NCBI GenBank assembly: GCA_035526585.1
Contig: DATLCC010000071.1
Span: 1 to 18,852, forward strand
Length of the DNA stretch: 18,852 nt
Direction of reading: 5' to 3'
DNA from: JAJPHT01 sp035526585
GTDB lineage: Archaea > Thermoplasmatota > SW-10-69-26 > JACQPN01 > JAJPHT01
Part shown: piece by piece, positions 1-7,041 of the stretch
How positions within the stretch are numbered: position 1 is the first letter of the stretch
Layout: every line of letters begins with the position of its first letter
Position numbers and translations under genes: made by a program
The notes under the pieces: generated by a model
Told to the model about the DNA's origin: nothing
What the model saw: the letters and a program-made list of their open reading frames with translations, nothing else
Database searches by the model: none

Positions 1-282
1 GACGTCTTCAGCCGCCAGCTCGCGGGGTGCGTGAAGGCTGGCGACGTCGTCATCGGCATCTCCACGAGCGGCACGTCGAAGAACGTCGTGAAGGCGATGG
101 AGGTCGCGAAGAAGGCCGGCGCGAAGAGCGTGGGCTTCTGCGGCCGGCGCGGCAAGACGCTCGCCGCGATGAGCGACGTCGCGCTCTGCGTCGAGAGCGA
201 CGACACGGCGCGCATCCAGGAGATCCACGAGATGTACTACCATCTCGTCTGCTATCTCGTCGAGAAAGAGCTCTTCCCATGA
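1..282 (+). CDS. gmhA: Phosphoheptose isomerase (GmhA-type SIS protein), 3' part
   Basis: The gene enters from outside the window, and its C-terminal 93 residues are visible in the frame that starts at base 1. The family converts sedoheptulose 7-phosphate to D-glycero-manno-heptose 7-phosphate in the cytoplasm. Visible marks are the SIS phosphosugar-binding stretch IGISTSGTSKNVVKA and the C-terminal DDTARIQEIHEMYYH. In that stretch the Gln and the His eight residues later match the spacing of the zinc ligands of bacterial GmhA. The stop overlaps the next start as ATGA (279-282), so it is translationally coupled to the GmhB gene. A GTG at 31 could be mistaken for the start, but the reading frame and homology continue upstream of it. 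The family call is firm; the exact sugar is inferred from the GmhB neighbour. Confidence 0.9.
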   Translation, partial: DVFSRQLAGCVKAGDVVIGISTSGTSKNVVKAMEVAKKAGAKSVGFCGRRGKTLAAMSDVALCVESDDTARIQEIHEMYYHLVCYLVEKELFP

Positions 283-809
283 ACGGGTGGACGGTCTTCA
301 TCGACCGTGACGGGACGCTCAACGTGGACCAGGTCCACAACGTCGACGTGGCGCGCCTCACGCTCCGGCCCGGCGCGCAGGAAGCGCTCGCCTTGTGGAA
401 CGCGCAGGGATGGCGCGTCGTCGTCGTCACGAACAACAGCGGGATCGCGCGGGGCAAGTATACCGAGCCTGACATGCACGCGTTCCACGCCGCGCTCGAG
501 GCGGGCCTGGGCGGCCGGATCGACGCGTTCTACTTCTGTCCGCACATGCCGGACGCCGGGTGCGGGTGCCGCAAGCCGGAGACGGGCATGTTCGACGCCG
601 CGATCTCCGACCTCGGCATCGACCCGCGGCGCTCGTTCATGATCGGAGACACCGCCGCCGACATGGAGGCGGGTCGCAGGATCGGCGCCCGCAGCATCTA
701 CGTCGCCGCCAAGGAGGGGGCGCCCGCGCCGCCCGCGGACCACGTGGCGCGCGACCTGCGCGAGGCCGCCGAATGGACGCTCCAGGAGGCGCGCGCGTGG
801 ACATCCTGA
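279..809 (+). CDS. gmhB: D-glycero-manno-heptose bisphosphate phosphatase (GmhB-type HAD)
   Basis: A 176-residue HAD-superfamily phosphatase of the GmhB / histidinol-phosphatase group, which removes the C7 phosphate of heptose 1,7-bisphosphate. Motif I is FIDRDGTL with nucleophile D9 and acid/base D11. Motif II is T51 in VTNNSG. The zinc loop is C87-x-H89-x5-C95-x-C97, followed by R98-K99. Motif IV is IGDTAADMEAG with D124. Length is normal for GmhB (about 180-190). The start ATG overlaps the gmhA stop by 4 bp, and the protein begins right at the HAD strand, so upstream in-frame codons are not part of it. The following glycosyltransferase starts 13 bp before this gene ends, indicating one operon. 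Histidinol phosphate phosphatase is the main alternative; the gmhA neighbour argues for heptose. Confidence 0.9.
   Translation: MNGWTVFIDRDGTLNVDQVHNVDVARLTLRPGAQEALALWNAQGWRVVVVTNNSGIARGKYTEPDMHAFHAALEAGLGGRIDAFYFCPHMPDAGCGCRKPETGMFDAAISDLGIDPRRSFMIGDTAADMEAGRRIGARSIYVAAKEGAPAPPADHVARDLREAAEWTLQEARAWTS
784..789 (+). promoter_or_regulatory. Ribosome binding site deciding the GTG start of the glycosyltransferase
   Basis: AGGAGG, seven bases before GTG 797 and inside the end of gmhB. It is one of the few clear Shine-Dalgarno sequences in the window and belongs to an internal gene of an operon. First genes of transcripts here mostly lack one. Confidence 0.7.
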
Positions 810-1927
810 TGACGGTGCACCGCTTCTGGCCGAGCATCGGCGGCACGGAGGCCTTCGTCGAAGGGCTCGCGCGCACGCTCGCGAAGCGCGGCCACGACGT
901 CACGATCGCCACGAGCAGCGAGCCGGGCGCGCCGGCGGAGCAGACGCGCGACGGGTACGCGATCCACCGCTTCGAGCTCGTGCGCAAGGGCAAGTTCCGC
1001 GTGCCTCACAAGGACTATCGCGACCTGCTGCGCGCGCCGGGCTGGGACGTCCTCGTCGCGCACGGGCAGCGCGTGTGGTCGACCGACTATGCGTATGATA
1101 TCCTCCGGCGCACGCCGACGCCGGTCGTGCTGATGTACCACGGCTTCTACCAACATCACATGAACCGGTTCCGGCCGCCCGAGTGGCTCTATTACCGGGC
1201 GCTCGTGCCGTGGGCGTCGAAGAAGCGGCATCTTGTGGCCGAGACGGAGGGAGAGCGCGAAGAGCTCGCGCGCTGGGGCGTGCCGCGCGAGCGCATCGAG
1301 GTCATCAGCAGCTCGCTCGACGCCTCCGAGTTCCGCGCGCCGCACCCGGGCTTCCGCGCGAAGTACGGCTTCGCGGCGGACGAGGCGGTGCTCCTCTACG
1401 TCGGCGGCTTCTACGCCAACAAGCGCGTCGAGGATGCGGTCCGCATCGCGGCGGCCACGAGGACGCCCCTCGTCGTGATCGGCCGCGACCCGGATCCTGC
1501 GCAGCGCACGCTCGCCGCGTGCCGGGCGCTCGCCGCGCGCGAGGGCGCCGACGCGCGGTTCCTCGGCAAGATCCCCTGGGAGGACGTGCTCTCCGCCTAC
1601 CAGGAGTGCACGCTGTTCCTGCTGCCCGCGCGCTTCGAAGGGTACGGCCTCGTCCTCCTCGAAGCGATGGCGTCCGGCCTCCCTTTCGTCGCCACGCGCG
1701 CCGGCGCCGCACCCGAGCTCGCGGCGATGGGGTGCGGCGTGAGCGTCCCCACGTGGCAGGACATGGCGCGCGAGGCCGCCGCGCTCCTTCAGGACCCTGC
1801 GCGCCGCGCGAGCATGGGCGCGATCGGCCGGGAGCGCGCTCTCGGGTTCACCTGGGAGCACGTGGCGGCGGCGCACGAGCGGCTCTACAGGCGCGCGATC
1901 CGCGAACAGCTCAGCGCACGGCGTTGA
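797..1927 (+). CDS. GT4-family glycosyltransferase
   Basis: A 376-residue GT-B fold glycosyltransferase. The N-terminus has the usual strand followed by the Gly pair (SIGGTEAFVEGLARTL, residues 13-28) and then GHDVTIAT. The C-terminal donor-binding site carries the GT4 EX7E motif, E281 and E289, in FEGYGLVLLEAMASG. The start is GTG 797, because AGGAGG lies at 784-789, seven bases ahead, and because the protein then opens with the family-typical VDILMTVHRFWPS; ATG 809 would cut off the first strand. It overlaps gmhB by 13 bp, so it probably uses the heptose (or another nucleotide sugar) made by this cluster for a surface glycan. Donor and acceptor cannot be read from sequence. The 3' end overlaps the convergent membrane gene by 17 bp. 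Confidence 0.88.
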   Translation: MDILMTVHRFWPSIGGTEAFVEGLARTLAKRGHDVTIATSSEPGAPAEQTRDGYAIHRFELVRKGKFRVPHKDYRDLLRAPGWDVLVAHGQRVWSTDYAYDILRRTPTPVVLMYHGFYQHHMNRFRPPEWLYYRALVPWASKKRHLVAETEGEREELARWGVPRERIEVISSSLDASEFRAPHPGFRAKYGFAADEAVLLYVGGFYANKRVEDAVRIAAATRTPLVVIGRDPDPAQRTLAACRALAAREGADARFLGKIPWEDVLSAYQECTLFLLPARFEGYGLVLLEAMASGLPFVATRAGAAPELAAMGCGVSVPTWQDMAREAAALLQDPARRASMGAIGRERALGFTWEHVAAAHERLYRRAIREQLSARR

Positions 1928-2432
1928 CGGCCCATGCCATCCCGAACATCGCGATCGTGCCAAAGAGGATGACGAGCATGCTCATCATGCCGATCCTCTT
2001 GCCCAGCGCGCCAAGCTCCGCCTGCTGCTCTCCCGTGGGCGGCGTGCTTGCGGCGCCCATCGCGGCGAGGAGCTTCTTGCCCGTGGGCGCGATGACGCCG
2101 AAGCCGACGATCGCCATGAGGATGGCCGACAGGGCGCCGATCGCGAGGGCCGGTCCGTAGCCGCCGCCGACCTGGAACGCGCTGAAGTAGTCGGTCGGGT
2201 AGAGGCGCCAGATGAGGACGAGGCCCGAGAGGATGGAGAGCGGGCCGACGATCATGTAGTATCGCGTCATCGCGGGGATGACCGCTTCGGCGAACGGGCG
2301 CCGGATCTGAGGGGGGCCCCTCGCCATCACGCGCGGCGCGATGACGTTGCCCCAAAGAAGCGCGCCGCCGACCCATGCGACGGCGCTGGCGATGTGGATG
2401 ACCCTGATCACGCCGGTGAGAGCGTCTGACAT
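1911..2432 (-). CDS. Small integral membrane protein, four predicted helices
   Basis: A 173-residue protein of unknown function. It has four hydrophobic segments, starting with GVIRVIHIASAVAWVGGALLWGN, which carries an early His and resembles CopD/DUF2269-like membrane proteins. Later segments are around YYMIVGPLSILSGLVLIW, GPALAIGALSAILMAIVGFGVI and MMSMLVILFGTIAMFGMAW. I chose ATG 2432 because a GTAAG/CTTAC box centred on 2460 lies 28 nt ahead, as for other leaderless genes here; ATG 2444 would add four residues. It lies 31 bp after the TrmB-like gene on the same strand, so co-transcription is also possible. The 3' end overlaps the convergent glycosyltransferase gene. The similarity to the CopD/DUF2269 group is impressionistic. 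Confidence 0.75.
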   Translation of the reverse strand: MSDALTGVIRVIHIASAVAWVGGALLWGNVIAPRVMARGPPQIRRPFAEAVIPAMTRYYMIVGPLSILSGLVLIWRLYPTDYFSAFQVGGGYGPALAIGALSAILMAIVGFGVIAPTGKKLLAAMGAASTPPTGEQQAELGALGKRIGMMSMLVILFGTIAMFGMAWAVNAVR

Positions 2433-2457
2433 CGACCGAGGCATGCGGCAGGGGTGC

Positions 2458-2462
2458 GTAAG
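2458..2462 (-). promoter_or_regulatory. Promoter box (CTTAC) of the small membrane protein
   Basis: CTTAC on the minus strand, centred 28 nt before ATG 2432. It sits just after the TrmB-like stop codon, so the membrane gene may have its own promoter as well as read-through. Confidence 0.35.
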
Positions 2463-2463
2463 C

Positions 2464-3348
2464 CTACCTTTCCGCGCTGGGCGGCTCGCCGGTCTTCCCG
2501 ACGAGGCTCCCGACGTCGAGCGCCGCGCCCTTCCAGAGCTCCTCGAAGCGCGTCGAGAGCTCGGTCGCGAACTTGGGGTCCCAGATGAACACGGTCGCGA
2601 AGTATTCCTTGGGATCGACCGGGTTCTTCACGCCGATGAGCGCCTTCTCCCCGTCCACGACCGCGAAGGGGACGAGCTCCCCTTCGGTGACCTTCACGAA
2701 GAGGTTCTTCCCGAGGTGCGGGAGCATGGAGCGCGCGATCTGCTCGTTCACGGGCGCGTCCAGGATGTTGGGGATGTCGCTCTCGCGCACGAGGATCCGG
2801 GTGCGCACGCCGCGGTCGACGGCGGCCACGAGCGCGTCGAAGAGCGCCGCGTCCTGCGGGCGATAGCGCTGGATCTCGAGGTTCACGTCCATGGAGACGG
2901 ACGCCTCGGCGAGCTTCTCGACGAGGAAGGCGCGGCTCTCCTCCTGCCCGACGCTCGCGCTGTAGAACGACGAAGGGTCCTTCTTGACCTTGGGCGAGAG
3001 GCGCTTCTCGAGGTCGCTCGCGAGCCGCGTGAGTTCTGCGTACCGCTCGTCGAGCTCGCGCTTGCGCTGCGCGAGGAGGTGCGACATCGCGACGCGCGGC
3101 TGGACCGCGCGGTACTGCTTGGGGCGCCCGTCCTGCAGCGTGAGGAGCCCGCGCTCGACGAGGCTGTTGAGCACGTCGTACACGCGGCCGAAGGGGATCT
3201 CCGCCTTGTGAGCGATGGTCGAGGCGTCGGCGAGCCCGAGCCGCAGCAGGAGCGAGTAGGCGCTCGCCTCGTAGCTCGACAGGCCGAACCCCTTGAGCTC
3301 CTCGCCCGCCGACTCGTCCACAACCTGTGCAGAGAGTGAGATGGACAT
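2464..3348 (-). CDS. TrmB-like transcriptional regulator
   Basis: A 294-residue archaeal regulator. Residues about 18-90 form a winged helix typical of TrmB proteins: GLSSYEASAYSLLLRLG, then a recognition segment with IPFGRVYDVLNSLVERGLL and a wing ending at PKQYRAVQP. A helical linker follows (LAQRKRELDERYAELTRLASDLEKRL). The C-terminal part resembles the PLD-like TrmB effector domain (SMDVNLEIQRYRP, then GVRTRILVRESD and LVPFAVVDGEKALIGV). TrmB regulators bind sugars or other small ligands and control nearby transport or metabolic genes; no sugar transporter is adjacent, so the target is unknown. It is divergent from the polyprenyl synthase gene with about 100 bp between start codons. The start is the first ATG before the conserved domain, directly preceded by AAGAAGG. 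No clear -28 box is seen. Confidence 0.88.
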   Translation of the reverse strand: MSISLSAQVVDESAGEELKGFGLSSYEASAYSLLLRLGLADASTIAHKAEIPFGRVYDVLNSLVERGLLTLQDGRPKQYRAVQPRVAMSHLLAQRKRELDERYAELTRLASDLEKRLSPKVKKDPSSFYSASVGQEESRAFLVEKLAEASVSMDVNLEIQRYRPQDAALFDALVAAVDRGVRTRILVRESDIPNILDAPVNEQIARSMLPHLGKNLFVKVTEGELVPFAVVDGEKALIGVKNPVDPKEYFATVFIWDPKFATELSTRFEELWKGAALDVGSLVGKTGEPPSAER

Positions 3349-3420
3349 CCTTCTTGCGTAATGACTGAACGTACCTCGTGTTCTCTCACTCGGGTCCGAG
3401 GTTGTCGCGCCACGGACATC

Positions 3421-3426
3421 TTTAAG
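3421..3426 (+). promoter_or_regulatory. TATA-like box (TTTAAG) of the polyprenyl synthase gene
   Basis: TTTAAG, centred 27.5 nt before GTG 3451 and the most TATA-like element in the window. It implies that transcription starts at about 3450. The open frame upstream of it (from 3361) is therefore probably not translated. Confidence 0.6.
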
Positions 3427-3450
3427 ACGGGTCCCGGCCTCGCGTCGCTC

Positions 3451-4407
3451 GTGGAAAGGCCGCTCGTGAAGCTCGTGTCCGACGTGGACATCGAGCACGC
3501 GCTCCAGCGCGTTGAGCAGGTCCTGCAACGCGCCGTCCAATGCGACGAGCCGCTCCTCCAGCGCATGGTCGCGGAGCTCATCCACGCGGGCGGCAAGCGG
3601 ATGCGTCCGCGCATCGCGCTCCTTGCGTTCTCCGCGTGCGGCGGCAAGCCGGAGCGCCTGGATGCGGTGATCGACGCGGCGGCCGCCTGCGAGCTCATCC
3701 ACACGGCGAGCCTCGTGCACGACGACATCATCGACCAGTCGCCTCTGCGCCGCGGCCGACCCACGCTGCACACGGCCTACGGCATCCCGCACGCGCTCGT
3801 CGCGGGCGACTTCCTCTTCACGCGCGGCTTCGGCCTCTCCGGCCGGCTCTCGCGCGACGTCATCGCCGTGACCGAGGAGGCGTGCGCGCGCCTCGCCGAG
3901 GGCGAGGTCATGGAGCAGCGCCTCCTTGCCGAGGAGATCGACGAGGAGCGCTATCTCCAGATCGTGATCAAGAAGACAGCCGAGCCGATCCGCGCCTGCG
4001 CGAAGGCGGGCGCGCTCCTGGCGGACGCCCCGCCCGAGGTCGTCCGCGAGCTTGGCGAGTTCGGCATCGACATCGGCATCGCCTTCCAGATCGCGGACGA
4101 CGTGCTGGACATCGCCGGCGACCCGAAGGAGACCGGCAAGGCGGTCGGCCAGGACGCGAAGACGGGCGTATTGACGCTCCCTGCGGGGATCGGCGACGAC
4201 ACGCACACGTTCCGCAAGCTCGCGCGCGAGAGCGACCCTGAGGAGCTGCGCCGCATGCTCGTCGAGACCGGCGCCATCGACAAGGCGCGCGCGGTCGCGA
4301 CCCGGTACGCCGAGCGCGCGAAGGCGCGGCTCGCGGTGCTTCCACCTGGACCCGCGAAGGACGAGCTTCTTGCGCTCGCCTCCTCGGTCGTCAAGCGCCG
4401 AAGCTGA
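3451..4407 (+). CDS. Polyprenyl (geranylgeranyl-type) diphosphate synthase
   Basis: A 318-residue trans-isoprenyl diphosphate synthase, condensing isopentenyl diphosphate onto an allylic primer to make the chains of archaeal lipids or quinones. Visible motifs are AGGKRMRPR (46-54), the first Asp-rich motif DDIID (91-95) followed by RRGRPT, KKTAEP, and the second Asp-rich motif DDVLD (216-220) in FQIADDVLDIAGDP. Length is normal. GTG 3451 is chosen from the TTTAAG box 27.5 nt upstream; GTG 3466, six bases after GGAAAGG, is a good alternative. Positions -5 and -4 before the first Asp motif are Ala and Ser, not the aromatic residues that usually floor the pocket of short-chain enzymes, so the product may be longer than C20. 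A geranylgeranyl reductase gene lies later in the window. Confidence 0.93.
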   Translation: MERPLVKLVSDVDIEHALQRVEQVLQRAVQCDEPLLQRMVAELIHAGGKRMRPRIALLAFSACGGKPERLDAVIDAAAACELIHTASLVHDDIIDQSPLRRGRPTLHTAYGIPHALVAGDFLFTRGFGLSGRLSRDVIAVTEEACARLAEGEVMEQRLLAEEIDEERYLQIVIKKTAEPIRACAKAGALLADAPPEVVRELGEFGIDIGIAFQIADDVLDIAGDPKETGKAVGQDAKTGVLTLPAGIGDDTHTFRKLARESDPEELRRMLVETGAIDKARAVATRYAERAKARLAVLPPGPAKDELLALASSVVKRRS

Positions 4408-4432
4408 TGCGTAACCGAAAGGTTACGCGTCG
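4405..4432 (+). terminator. Hairpin with GAAA tetraloop at the end of the polyprenyl synthase gene
   Basis: GCGTAACC (4409-4416), loop GAAA (4417-4420), GGTTACGC (4421-4428): a perfect 8-bp stem closed by a GNRA tetraloop. Pairing continues outward with T.G, A-T, G-C and T.G pairs, so the TGA stop codon (4405-4407) lies in the stem base. There is no T tract after it, so either a terminator or an mRNA 3' stabilising or processing hairpin is possible. Confidence 0.5.
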
Positions 4433-4435
4433 CGC

Positions 4436-4447
4436 TGGCTCGAGCCA
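4436..4447. promoter_or_regulatory. 12-bp palindrome upstream of the lipoprotein gene
   Basis: TGGCTCGAGCCA, a perfect palindrome about 30 bp upstream of the promoter box of the lipoprotein gene. The same half-sites (GGCTCG and CGAGCC) recur at 4492-4504, separated there by one base. Operator function is inferred from symmetry and position only. Confidence 0.3.
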
Positions 4448-4471
4448 CGTTGGGCAAGCGCGCGGGAAGAA

Positions 4472-4478
4472 GGCTTAT
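4472..4478 (+). promoter_or_regulatory. Promoter box (GGCTTAT) of the lipoprotein gene
   Basis: GGCTTAT; its TTAT core is centred 28.5 nt before ATG 4505, placing the expected transcription start at or next to the start codon (a leaderless mRNA). Confidence 0.45.
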
Positions 4479-4491
4479 CAGCCTCCGCCGA

Positions 4492-4504
4492 GGCTCGTCG
4501 AGCC
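4492..4504. promoter_or_regulatory. Inverted repeat abutting the lipoprotein start codon
   Basis: GGCTCG-T-CGAGCC ends at the base before ATG 4505 and would span the predicted transcription start, a natural position for a repressor site. It shares half-sites with the palindrome at 4436-4447. Confidence 0.3.
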
Positions 4505-5944
4505 ATGGCCCGCACGGCGCGCGCTCTCCTCCTGACCCTGGGTCTCATCGTCACCGCGCTCGCGGGATGCCTCACGCCCGACGGCCGCGACCTCGCCCCT
4601 GGCGCGACCGTCGTGCCGCGCGTCGACGGCCTCCTGCCGATCTCGATCGCGAACGTGATGGGGTTCACGCAGCAGATCGTCGAGCCGGCCGTGGGCCTCG
4701 GGAACGATCTCTACGAGCCGACGCTGGAGGTCTCCGACACGGGCACGCTCTACGTCGCCGCGCACGTCGTCGGCGCCGCCACGACGGGCACGCCCGCGTA
4801 CGTTTCCAGGGACGATGGCGCCACGTGGACGCCGCTCCCCTTCCTCGGCCCCGTTGCGGCGCCCTCGCCCCTCCAGGGCGCGACGCCGCCCCCGGGCGAC
4901 GAGGGCTTCATCGTCGCCGGCGAGAACGGACAGGCGTGGATGGCGGACATCTACGCGGCCGGCTTCAGCGTGACAGGGTGGTGCGACGACGGCGCGTCGC
5001 AGTGCTACGACGACCGGCAGGCGTACGACCGCGCGGAGTCGACGACGACGTGCACGCCGATGAGCCTCAACGACCGCCCGTGGGCTGCGTACGCGAGCGG
5101 CACGCTCCTGCTCGTCAACAACCCGGGTGGCGGCCCGATGCAGATCGGAGTGATGGACGTGCCACCCGCCGCGCCCGTCGGCATCGTCGGCGTGAACGGC
5201 CCCACTTGGAACATGTGCGCGAGCGAAGGCGGCTCGATCCCGGGCGTCCCCGCGATGCGCGCGGACGGCCTCTTCGCGGTCCCCCAGATGGACGGCTCGG
5301 GCGAGGACCAGGTGCTCAACGTCGTGATCGGGAACAAGGAGGACATCTTCGCCGTCGAGACGAAGACCGTCTTCCCCGTAACCTCCGCGGGCGGCGGCAC
5401 GAGCAACGGCGGCCGCACCGCGTTCGACCGCGAAGGCACGCTCTTCGTCGGCGCGCGCAACAACACGCTCAAGGAGGAGGTCCCCGGCGACATCCTGAAT
5501 GGTGGCTTCACCATCGCGGACGAAGGGCGCTTCATCCTCGCCGTGAGCACGGATGGCGGGCAGACGTTCCAGAACGCGACGTTCGCCACCGGCACGCCGG
5601 TGCGCTCGCTCTACCTCGACGGGAACATGTTCGGCCGCGGCGCGCTCCTCACGTGGTCGCAGCTTGGCGACGACGAGGACCACAGCGACTGGTACGTCGC
5701 GCACCTGTTCGCCGGCCCGGACGGCGAGCCCCTGGTGCAGGACGTGACGCTCGCGGTCGACGAGGGCCCGCACAGCTCGGCCCACGTCATGGGCGCTGCG
5801 GCCGGCCCGGACGGGCGCGCGTACTTCCTGAACTTCCAGGACGAGGCCGACCCGGCGAAGTACACCGGGTCGAGCCCCATCAGCGTCTGGATCCAGCAGG
5901 GCGGCGTCACGCTCCCTATCGAGGCCGAGGCCGTCGAAGGCTAG
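4505..5944 (+). CDS. Secreted lipoprotein with Asp-box (BNR, sialidase-like propeller) repeats
   Basis: A 479-residue exported protein. The N-terminus has Arg residues, a hydrophobic core and a lipobox L19-A20-G21-C22, so it is probably lipid-anchored outside the cell. At least two Asp-box motifs are visible, SRDDGATW (101-108) and STDGGQTF (348-355); these mark beta-propeller blades in sialidases and many non-enzymatic propellers. The middle contains several Cys (around CDDGASQCYDD, TTTCTP and NMCAS) that could form disulfides. I see no clear sialidase Arg triad, so enzyme activity should not be assumed. It is a single leaderless gene with its own promoter box and palindromes. Its TAG stop overlaps the stop of the convergent ATPase gene inside one CTAG (5941-5944). 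Confidence 0.82.
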   Translation: MARTARALLLTLGLIVTALAGCLTPDGRDLAPGATVVPRVDGLLPISIANVMGFTQQIVEPAVGLGNDLYEPTLEVSDTGTLYVAAHVVGAATTGTPAYVSRDDGATWTPLPFLGPVAAPSPLQGATPPPGDEGFIVAGENGQAWMADIYAAGFSVTGWCDDGASQCYDDRQAYDRAESTTTCTPMSLNDRPWAAYASGTLLLVNNPGGGPMQIGVMDVPPAAPVGIVGVNGPTWNMCASEGGSIPGVPAMRADGLFAVPQMDGSGEDQVLNVVIGNKEDIFAVETKTVFPVTSAGGGTSNGGRTAFDREGTLFVGARNNTLKEEVPGDILNGGFTIADEGRFILAVSTDGGQTFQNATFATGTPVRSLYLDGNMFGRGALLTWSQLGDDEDHSDWYVAHLFAGPDGEPLVQDVTLAVDEGPHSSAHVMGAAAGPDGRAYFLNFQDEADPAKYTGSSPISVWIQQGGVTLPIEAEAVEG

Positions 5945-7041
5945 GCGTCGAACAGCGCCGCCCGCACGCGCTCGAGCCCGGCCAGGTCGTGCACCGACCC
6001 GGGCATCGCGGGCACGACGTCGAACGGCGCCGGCACCTGCGCGCGCAGCGCCGCTTCGTACTTCTCGTGGTCCGCGGCGAGCGCCTCGTAGAAGAGCCCC
6101 GCGCGCACGGCGTCCTCGATGAAGCGCGCGGCCGCATCCGGCGCGGCGCCGGTCGCGTGCGTGACGCGCCGCACCGCGCCCGCGTGGTACGCAGGGTCCC
6201 CGAGGGCGCGCGCGACCTCGAGCCCCTTGAGGCGCGGGTAGTGCCGGTTCACGATGCAGCTCGCGATCGGAAGGCCGAGGCCGCCCGTGACCTCGCGGTA
6301 GAGGCGCGCCGTCTGCGGCACGCTCTCCTCCTCCGCGGTCGAGACGATGTGGAGCGAGGTGCGCGCGGGGTCGGCGAGCACGCGCTCGATGGCCCGGACG
6401 CGCGTCTCCATGTCGGCGAACATCTGGTCGAACGTGCTCATGAACTCGGCCATCTCTTCGATGTACTCCGAGCTCGTCCAGCGGGACAGGACGTTCATCA
6501 TGTACCCGCCCCCGAGGCGCAGGAAGCGCGTGGGCTTGAAGAGGTACTTGACGACGCCCGACTCGTAGACGCGGATGAGCTTCTTGTTCACGCGGAGGAA
6601 CTCGATCGCGTGCGACGAGGGGGGCGTGTCGACGACGATGACGTCGTACGATCCGTCCGCGACGAGGTCGTGAAGCGTGCCCATCGCGACGAACTCCTCG
6701 CTCCCCGCGAACGCGTCGGAGAGCTGCTCGTAGAAGCGCGAGCCGAAGATGCGCCCGAGCGTGTCCGCGCTTGGCGCGTAGCGGCGCACGAGCGCGTCGA
6801 GCGCGGCCTTCGTGTCGAGCATCAGCGCGTCGAGGTTCGGCCGCACGTGGACGATCTCGCTCCCCAGCTTCACGCCGAGGCTGTCCGCGAGGCGCCGCGC
6901 GGGGTCGACCGTGAGCACGAGGGTGCGCCGGTCGCGCGAGGCCTCGAGGGCGGCGGCGGCGCTGATGGTCGTCTTTCCCACGCCACCCGTGCCGAGCATG
7001 ACCACGAGCTGCTTCGTGCGGAGGGCCTCGGAGAGCGTCAT
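5941..7041 (-). CDS. ArsA/Get3-like ATPase, partner lacking the signature lysine
   Basis: A 366-residue P-loop ATPase of the SIMIBI class. The nucleotide loop is G17-T18-G-G-V-G-K23-T24-T25: the ordinary Walker A lysine (K23) is present, but the deviant-Walker signature lysine is replaced by T18. TVDPARRLADSLG follows, as in ArsA-type proteins, with a Walker B/switch stretch VVDTPPSSHAIEFL. The C-terminal half has HIVSTAEEESVPQTARLYREV and a late IASCIVNRHYPRL. There is a single Cys (in IASC), so no arsenite-binding Cys cluster, and there is no ArsB or arsR nearby; arsenic export is unlikely. It is the second gene of an ATGA-overlapping pair (7038-7041) with the other ATPase. The two together resemble the paired ArsA-like genes of actinobacteria, thought to act as a heteromer. 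Confidence 0.88.
   Translation of the reverse strand: MTLSEALRTKQLVVMLGTGGVGKTTISAAAALEASRDRRTLVLTVDPARRLADSLGVKLGSEIVHVRPNLDALMLDTKAALDALVRRYAPSADTLGRIFGSRFYEQLSDAFAGSEEFVAMGTLHDLVADGSYDVIVVDTPPSSHAIEFLRVNKKLIRVYESGVVKYLFKPTRFLRLGGGYMMNVLSRWTSSEYIEEMAEFMSTFDQMFADMETRVRAIERVLADPARTSLHIVSTAEEESVPQTARLYREVTGGLGLPIASCIVNRHYPRLKGLEVARALGDPAYHAGAVRRVTHATGAAPDAAARFIEDAVRAGLFYEALAADHEKYEAALRAQVPAPFDVVPAMPGSVHDLAGLERVRAALFDA

Noticed and set aside
3361..3450. N-terminal extension of the polyprenyl synthase from ATG 3361
   Set aside because: The TTTAAG promoter box lies inside it, and the extra residues have no family counterpart.
4505..5944. Active sialidase
   Set aside because: Only Asp-box motifs are visible, and these also mark non-enzymatic propellers; no convincing Arg triad or catalytic Tyr/Glu pattern was found.
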